Source: a bacterium
GTDB taxonomy: Bacteria > Cyanobacteriota > Vampirovibrionia > Gastranaerophilales > Gastranaerophilaceae
Direction of reading: 5' to 3'
Assembly (NCBI GenBank): GCA_004558955.1
Contig: SFZC01000026.1
Span: forward strand, 1 to 19,761
Length of the DNA: 19,761 bases
Shown piece after piece: positions 16,272 through 19,761 of this stretch (position 1 is the first letter of the stretch; every line of letters starts with the position of its first letter). The translations under genes and the position numbers were made by a program. The notes beneath the pieces were generated by a model. The model did no database searches, was not told the DNA's origin, and saw only the letters and a list, made by a program, of their open reading frames with translations.

Positions 16272-16379
16272 AATAATCTCCTCCGATTGGCGGTGGCATG
16301 CTCAAGGGAACTCCTTTTACACTTCCCGTCATTGTATCTTTTTAAGGGTTTTCTACACCATTTCTATCCGTAATCTCTT
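16272..16379 (-). promoter_or_regulatory. nrdD 5' leader of about 108 bases with possible SD-masking hairpin
   Basis: From the predicted transcript start near 16379, the leader can form GGGAA/TTCCC (plus positions 16306-16310 with 16323-16327). Next to the start codon, CCACCG (plus 16291-16296) can pair with CGGAGG of the RBS (plus 16280-16285), 5 of 6 pairs, with a 5-base loop. That would hide the RBS. I could not match it to a known riboswitch, and no clear NrdR box was seen. Confidence 0.35.
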
Positions 16380-16385
16380 TTAATT

Positions 16386-16414
16386 ATTCTAGCATAATTT
16401 AAAATAAAAGTTAA
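16386..16414 (-). promoter_or_regulatory. Putative nrdD promoter
   Basis: TTAACT (16409-16414) and TAGAAT (16386-16391) are separated by 17 bases, with TGC directly before the -10 (extended -10). The gap 16272-16655 otherwise holds the nrdD leader and the terminator of the gene to its right; nothing else is recognisable. Confidence 0.5.
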
Positions 16415-16607
16415 CCGATTTTTTCAAAAAATAAATCTCTCGGTGGACGTTTTTTGAAATAAATTTTTACATAAATTCCTCAAAGTTGTTCAAATCAACG
16501 GTTACGGAATTATGAAAATTTTTTTGCTAAATATTAAAACATGATAAGAAAGATTAACATTTGTAAAAAATACACTAATTCAAAACACAAAAAATCGGTC
16601 AAAACGC

Positions 16608-16634
16608 AAAAAGAGCATGCCTTTGGACATGCTC
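16608..16634 (-). terminator. Intrinsic terminator of the 519-residue membrane protein gene
   Basis: On the minus strand GAGCATG and CATGCTC form a perfect 7-bp stem around an 8-base loop, followed by TTTTT. It lies 21 bases after the stop codon. Confidence 0.85.
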
Positions 16635-16655
16635 GAAAAGTAGGGTTCAAAAAAT

Positions 16656-18215
16656 TTAAGCTGCCGCATTTAGCTGTTGTTTTTTCGCCTTTGCTTTGGT
16701 TAATTTTGCATTAATCATCGGCAAAACATACCCGAGTGCAATTCCCGAATACAACAAGCCTGAAATGTGAGCAACATTTAATTTCCATAGATTTTTCTTA
16801 GCAAATTCCGTTCCTTTTGCGACAACTTCGGCATGCGTTTTCAAGTTGACATCATTTAACCAATGTTTTAAACCTTTGCCTTCTTTGCTGATATTAAACA
16901 AATTTTCCTGTTTTTTATCAAGCAAATTAGCAACACCTTTTGCTGCAAAACCGCCAAATACAAGCCAGTTCAAGAACCCGAAATAATCACGGGTAACAGA
17001 TTCTCTGAGTTCGGTGTCGTTATCCGCAGCCATAAATCTGCCAACAATAGTTGAAGCGTAAACGGTTTTAATTGCATTACCAGTTGAAACAGGTCCTGTA
17101 AATTGCAATTTTTTAACAAAGTCTTTCGGAGATTTAACCTTCATAACTCCCAAAACCATTGCCACCATGCCTACAGATGCAGCAATTTTCTTCGCCAACA
17201 AATATTTATCTTTAGGTTTTTCACCCTTGTTTTGAGCCTTATCGGCATAATCAACATCACCCACAAAACCTTTTTTACCCGTACGTTTTTCGGTAAGCTT
17301 TCTATTAATATATTGGTTGGTTAGTCCGAGTGCTGAAGCACCACTCAACGCACCGAAAATTTTTATTTTATTAATTTTTGAAATTTTCTTCAAAGCTTTT
17401 TCTATATTAATATTTTTATCAGTGAAAATTTCATTGCCCATATCGTAAGTATCACGCAAAATAATTTGTAATTTTTCACTCCATTTTGTATTTCCGATAT
17501 TTACGTTAACATCTCTGTTTGCCCCAAGTGCGTTGGTCAATCGAAATTCAAGAATTTTCAAAATATTTTCTTTATCAGATTTTGCAATATTTTTATCATT
17601 AATAATATCAGCCATTGTTTTAATCATGCCATCACCTGTTTTCAAGGTTTGCGGAACATTTTTGTATTTTTCGTCTTGCCATGTAATATATAACCAAGAA
17701 TTCTTATCGACCCATTTAACATTTTTCCAATCAATATTATTAAAATTATTTACATTTTTGCCGTCTTTACCGCTAAGATTTTCAAAAACCTTGCGGACAT
17801 ATTTTTGCGTATCTTCGTCTGAAGTTTTCCAAGCCGTGTTAAGAGTATTTATCGCATCTTCACTGAACCAAGTGTTTGGTTTTAGTTGAACCTCAGGCAT
17901 AATTTTATTTGTAATAAGATGAGAAATTCCCAATGCCAATAAACCTGCTGACAAACAATTAATGAAAGTTCCGCTGATTTCTCTAAAGAAAGTTTCAAAT
18001 CCAGCATCACCGTTTCTATGCTTTGTGTCGTAATAAGTTCTCGGACCTACCATTGCCCCAAGGTCAATCAACACGGCATTTGCCATTTCGTTCGTGTCTA
18101 AAGCATGAAGTGCCCCCGTCAAAACCCCGTCCATTGCACCCGTAAAATGTGGAGTTTTAAAATTTTGTTGTCTTTTTATATCGGCATTTGTATAATTGTT
18201 AATTGCTAAATTCAT
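16656..18215 (-). CDS. Multi-pass membrane protein of unknown function
   Basis: I do not recognise a family with a known function. The 519-residue protein opens with a short polar segment containing FKTPHFTGAMDG. Then come conserved-looking stretches such as ALDTNEMANAVLIDLGAM and GPRTYYDTKHRNGDAGFETF. Hydrophobic segments lie at about 86-104, 291-306, 358-376, 425-447 and 488-507. A long, charged, soluble region spans about 110-285. It ends in a Lys/Ala-rich tail. The RBS is weak: GGGAA lies 10 bases before the ATG. The FTG-type N-terminus resembles proteins I recall from gut Gastranaerophilales, but this was not searched. It is the only gene after the serine-rich leader and has its own terminator, so it forms a one-gene unit controlled by a putative attenuator. 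Confidence 0.8.
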   Translation of the reverse strand: MNLAINNYTNADIKRQQNFKTPHFTGAMDGVLTGALHALDTNEMANAVLIDLGAMVGPRTYYDTKHRNGDAGFETFFREISGTFINCLSAGLLALGISHLITNKIMPEVQLKPNTWFSEDAINTLNTAWKTSDEDTQKYVRKVFENLSGKDGKNVNNFNNIDWKNVKWVDKNSWLYITWQDEKYKNVPQTLKTGDGMIKTMADIINDKNIAKSDKENILKILEFRLTNALGANRDVNVNIGNTKWSEKLQIILRDTYDMGNEIFTDKNINIEKALKKISKINKIKIFGALSGASALGLTNQYINRKLTEKRTGKKGFVGDVDYADKAQNKGEKPKDKYLLAKKIAASVGMVAMVLGVMKVKSPKDFVKKLQFTGPVSTGNAIKTVYASTIVGRFMAADNDTELRESVTRDYFGFLNWLVFGGFAAKGVANLLDKKQENLFNISKEGKGLKHWLNDVNLKTHAEVVAKGTEFAKKNLWKLNVAHISGLLYSGIALGYVLPMINAKLTKAKAKKQQLNAAA

Positions 18216-18253
18216 TGTACTTGTTTTCCCATTCCCTTTTATAATTGCATACT

Positions 18254-18277
18254 AAAAAATCCCGTTTGACGGGACTT
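18254..18277 (-). terminator. Intrinsic terminator in the leader of the membrane protein gene (attenuator)
   Basis: On the minus strand TCCCGT and ACGGGA form a 6-bp stem around CAA, extended by weaker G-U and A-U pairs and followed by TTTTTT. It lies between the leader ORF (stop at 18334) and the gene start at 18215, so transcription must pass it to reach the gene. Its left arm is also complementary to the end of the leader ORF. Confidence 0.75.
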
Positions 18278-18333
18278 CAAAAATTCTTAGTTTAGGTAGA
18301 AATTCAAAAAAAATTAAATTGACACGCTAAAAC

Positions 18334-18399
18334 CTACAAAGTCCCGTTTGATGAAACTTTGGAGGAGGATGATGAATTGTTAGTCGTGTAATTAATCAT
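18334..18399 (-). CDS. 21-codon serine-rich leader peptide ORF
   Basis: The ORF begins ATG at 18399 with an AAAAGG RBS 5 bases upstream and ends TAG at 18334. The peptide starts MINYTTNN, continues with five consecutive serines (codons TCA TCA TCC TCC TCC), then Lys-Val, and ends SSNGTL. Seven of 21 residues are serine. The run of serine codons lies directly before pairing segment 1 of the leader (plus 18356-18361). The last codons form segment 2 (plus 18339-18347). This arrangement matches leader peptides of amino-acid attenuators, where ribosome stalling at scarce-amino-acid codons decides the RNA fold. No protein function beyond that is suggested. The ORF is short, so chance cannot be excluded, but promoter, RBS, ORF and terminator are all in order. 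Confidence 0.55.
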   Translation of the reverse strand: MINYTTNNSSSSSKVSSNGTL

Positions 18400-18424
18400 A
18401 TCTGCCTTTTCTTTTATTACGCGT

Positions 18425-18453
18425 ATAGTAACATTAATTGAAAAATTTGTCAA
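18425..18453 (-). promoter_or_regulatory. Strong promoter of the leader and the membrane protein gene
   Basis: A perfect TTGACA (18448-18453) lies 17 bases from TACTAT (18425-18430), which is preceded by TGT (extended -10). The predicted start is near 18418, giving a 19-base leader to the small ORF. Confidence 0.7.
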
Positions 18454-18570
18454 TAGGTGTAAAATTTACATTTGTAATATTTTGGTTATTGATAAGAAAT
18501 TAAGGTAATTTTCGTCAAGCAATCAAACAAAAAGGTCACCCTAAACCAGTTTTATGTCCTCTTTATAACA

Positions 18571-18834
18571 AAGTAGTCCAAAATGACTACTTGGAGAGCT
18601 TACCAAGTGACTTGTCATTCTGAAAACTTAGAAAATTTATGTGAATGTAATGAGCATTTAATTTTATTGTTATTCAGAATCTATCTGTATTAAGTGTTCT
18701 ACACCTTCATATAAAACAGACTCTGAATCTAGTTCAGAGTGACTAATTGGTGGGCTTACCAAAGGGTTGTCAGTCTTAAATGTTAAAAAAATCCTTTGAG
18801 CATACAAAAGATTTTTAGTCTATTCAGAATCTAT
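18571..18834. repeat. Two diverged direct repeats of about 95 bp, each preceded by a hairpin
   Basis: Copy A spans 18585-18684 and copy B spans 18741-18834. They share ordered anchors: GACTA, GCTTACCAA (18598 and 18754), TTGTCA, TGAGCAT and a 14-base identical end TATTCAGAATCTAT (18671 and 18821). A perfect 8-bp inverted repeat comes before each: AAGTAGTC/GACTACTT (18571-18592) and ACTCTGAA/TTCAGAGT (18720-18740). In copy A, ATTCTGAA (18617) is also inverted as TTCAGAAT (18673). No coding frame was found here. This is most of the 527-base gap 18400-18926; about 90 bases before it (18480-18570) show nothing recognisable. Confidence 0.6.
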
Positions 18835-18852
18835 AAATTTAACATTTAATGC

Positions 18853-18881
18853 TTGAAATATTACCGTTTGTAACTTATAAT
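18853..18881 (+). promoter_or_regulatory. Near-consensus promoter of the alcohol dehydrogenase gene
   Basis: TTGAAA (18853-18858) and a perfect TATAAT (18876-18881) are separated by 17 bases, 45 bases before the start codon. The predicted leader is about 39 bases and carries the AAAGGAG RBS. Confidence 0.75.
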
Positions 18882-18926
18882 TTCATTGAAAGAAATGGTT
18901 AGAAGGTATTATGAAAGGAGAGTTTT

Positions 18927-19761
18927 ATGTGGACAGATGATATTAATATCAACGAAGTTAAAGAAATTCGAACAAGAACAACCGTTTATTTTGGCGTTGG
19001 TGCTATCCAAAAGATTAACGACATTGCTCAAGTTATCAAAGGCAGAGGCATTGACAAGGTTATCGTTATGTCAGGAAGAAACGCCTACAAAGCTACAGGT
19101 GCTTGGGATGTTGTAGAAAAAGCCTTGAAATCTCACGGCATTGAATACATCAATTTTGATAAAGTTACACCAAACCCTACAACGGTTCATGTAAACGAAG
19201 CAGCACAAATGGCTCGTGATTTCGGAGCAAAAGCAGTTATCGCAATCGGTGGCGGTTCACCTACAGATGCAGGCAAATCAGTTGCAATCCTTCTTGAATA
19301 TCCTGACAAAAAAGCAGAAGATATTTACGATTTCACTTTTGAACCTACAAAAGCAGCACCGATTATTTCAATCAACCTAACTCACGGTACAGGTACTGAA
19401 ACCAACCGTTTTGCAGTTGTTACAAACCTTGAAAAGAACTTCAAGCCTGCTATCGCTTACGATTGCATTTATCCAACCTTCGCAATCGACGATCCGCAAC
19501 TTATGACAAAATTGTCACCGAAACAAACTCGTTACGTTTCAATCGATGCGGTTAACCACGTTGTGGAAGCGGCAACTTCAACTGTTGCATCACCTTATTC
19601 AATAACTCTTGCAAAACAAGTTATTGAACTTGTTGCAAAATACTTGCCAAAAGCAATCTCAAATCCTGAAGATTTGGAAGCAAGATATTTCTTGGCTTAC
19701 GCAGCAATGATGGGCGGAGTAAGTTTCGATAACGGATTGTTGCACTACACTCACGCACTTG
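18927..19761 (+). CDS. Iron-containing alcohol dehydrogenase (runs off the window)
   Basis: This is a group III, metal-dependent NAD(P)H alcohol/aldehyde oxidoreductase of the cytoplasm. The visible 278 codons cover the nucleotide-binding domain with GGGSPTDAGK (108-117) and HGTGTE (153-158). Metal ligands are at Asp207 and His211 in SIDAVNHVVEAA, with the D-x3-H spacing of FucO-type enzymes. At the window edge lies NGLLHYTHAL (269-278), holding His273, a further ligand candidate. The final ligand is beyond the window. The ATG at 18927 has AAAGGAG 6 bases upstream; the ATG at 18911 is out of frame and was rejected. It has its own strong promoter, so it is probably highly expressed and likely serves fermentative redox balance, though its substrate cannot be told. 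Confidence 0.94.
   Translation, partial: MWTDDININEVKEIRTRTTVYFGVGAIQKINDIAQVIKGRGIDKVIVMSGRNAYKATGAWDVVEKALKSHGIEYINFDKVTPNPTTVHVNEAAQMARDFGAKAVIAIGGGSPTDAGKSVAILLEYPDKKAEDIYDFTFEPTKAAPIISINLTHGTGTETNRFAVVTNLEKNFKPAIAYDCIYPTFAIDDPQLMTKLSPKQTRYVSIDAVNHVVEAATSTVASPYSITLAKQVIELVAKYLPKAISNPEDLEARYFLAYAAMMGGVSFDNGLLHYTHAL

Noticed and set aside
16272..16379. Possible cobalamin riboswitch in the nrdD leader (GGGAAGTGTAAAAGG, then GCCACCGCC)
   Set aside because: The short words resemble B12-box parts, but the leader is only about 108 bases and the required upstream helices and exact GCCACTG box are missing.
18571..18592. Hairpin AAGTAGTC/GACTACTT as an intrinsic terminator
   Set aside because: No T-run follows on either strand and no gene ends nearby; it fits better as part of the repeat region.
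18911..18929. ATG at 18911 as start of the alcohol dehydrogenase
   Set aside because: It is out of frame with the dehydrogenase; the ATG at 18927 has the AAAGGAG RBS and the family N-terminus.

Overview
The window is a low-GC bacterial chromosome segment, densely coded and mostly on the minus strand. The cell looks Gram-negative: it has LptB, an LptF/LptG-type permease and a C-terminal processing protease. It also looks anaerobic: it has a class III ribonucleotide reductase with its activase. The base composition, the gene style and the 519-residue protein with an 'FTG' N-terminus remind me of uncultured gut Vampirovibrionia/Gastranaerophilales. That placement is inference from memory, not a search result. 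No phage, insertion sequence, CRISPR array, tRNA or rRNA was seen.

Layout. (1) 1-6155, minus: the start of isoleucyl-tRNA synthetase, a dicarboxylate/amino-acid symporter, an S41 (CtpA) protease, a secreted HExxH protein, a TPR protein and a DivIC/FtsB-like membrane protein that uses a TTG start. The last four form an envelope/division-flavoured cluster. (2) 6221-9906, minus: lptB, an LptF/G-type permease, a phosphodiester-glycosidase-domain protein and an acidic exported protein, tightly packed as one operon for outer-envelope export. (3) 10230-10421, minus: ribosomal protein L28. It is divergent from (4) 10545-13341, plus: hom, a small membrane protein and thrC, a threonine-synthesis operon whose transcript appears to be leaderless. 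(5) 13424-16271, minus: nrdD and nrdG, with a terminator-like hairpin between them. (6) 16656-18453, minus: an unrecognised multi-pass membrane protein preceded by a complete attenuator-like leader. The leader has a strong promoter, an RBS, a 21-codon serine-rich ORF, two competing pairing segments and an intrinsic terminator. (7) 18571-18834: two diverged direct repeats of about 95 bp, each next to a perfect hairpin. (8) 18927 to the end, plus: an iron-containing alcohol dehydrogenase with a near-consensus promoter.

The most notable feature is the putative serine-codon attenuator at about 18254-18453. Its four mutually exclusive pairing segments follow the logic of amino-acid-biosynthesis leaders, but the gene downstream is an uncharacterised membrane protein. 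Other regulatory oddities are a 22-bp perfect palindrome over the -35 region of the division-type operon, whose 10-bp core recurs upstream of lptB, and an SD-masking hairpin in the nrdD leader. Start codons were moved from the longest ORF where a Shine-Dalgarno, a signal peptide or the family N-terminus favoured an internal start.
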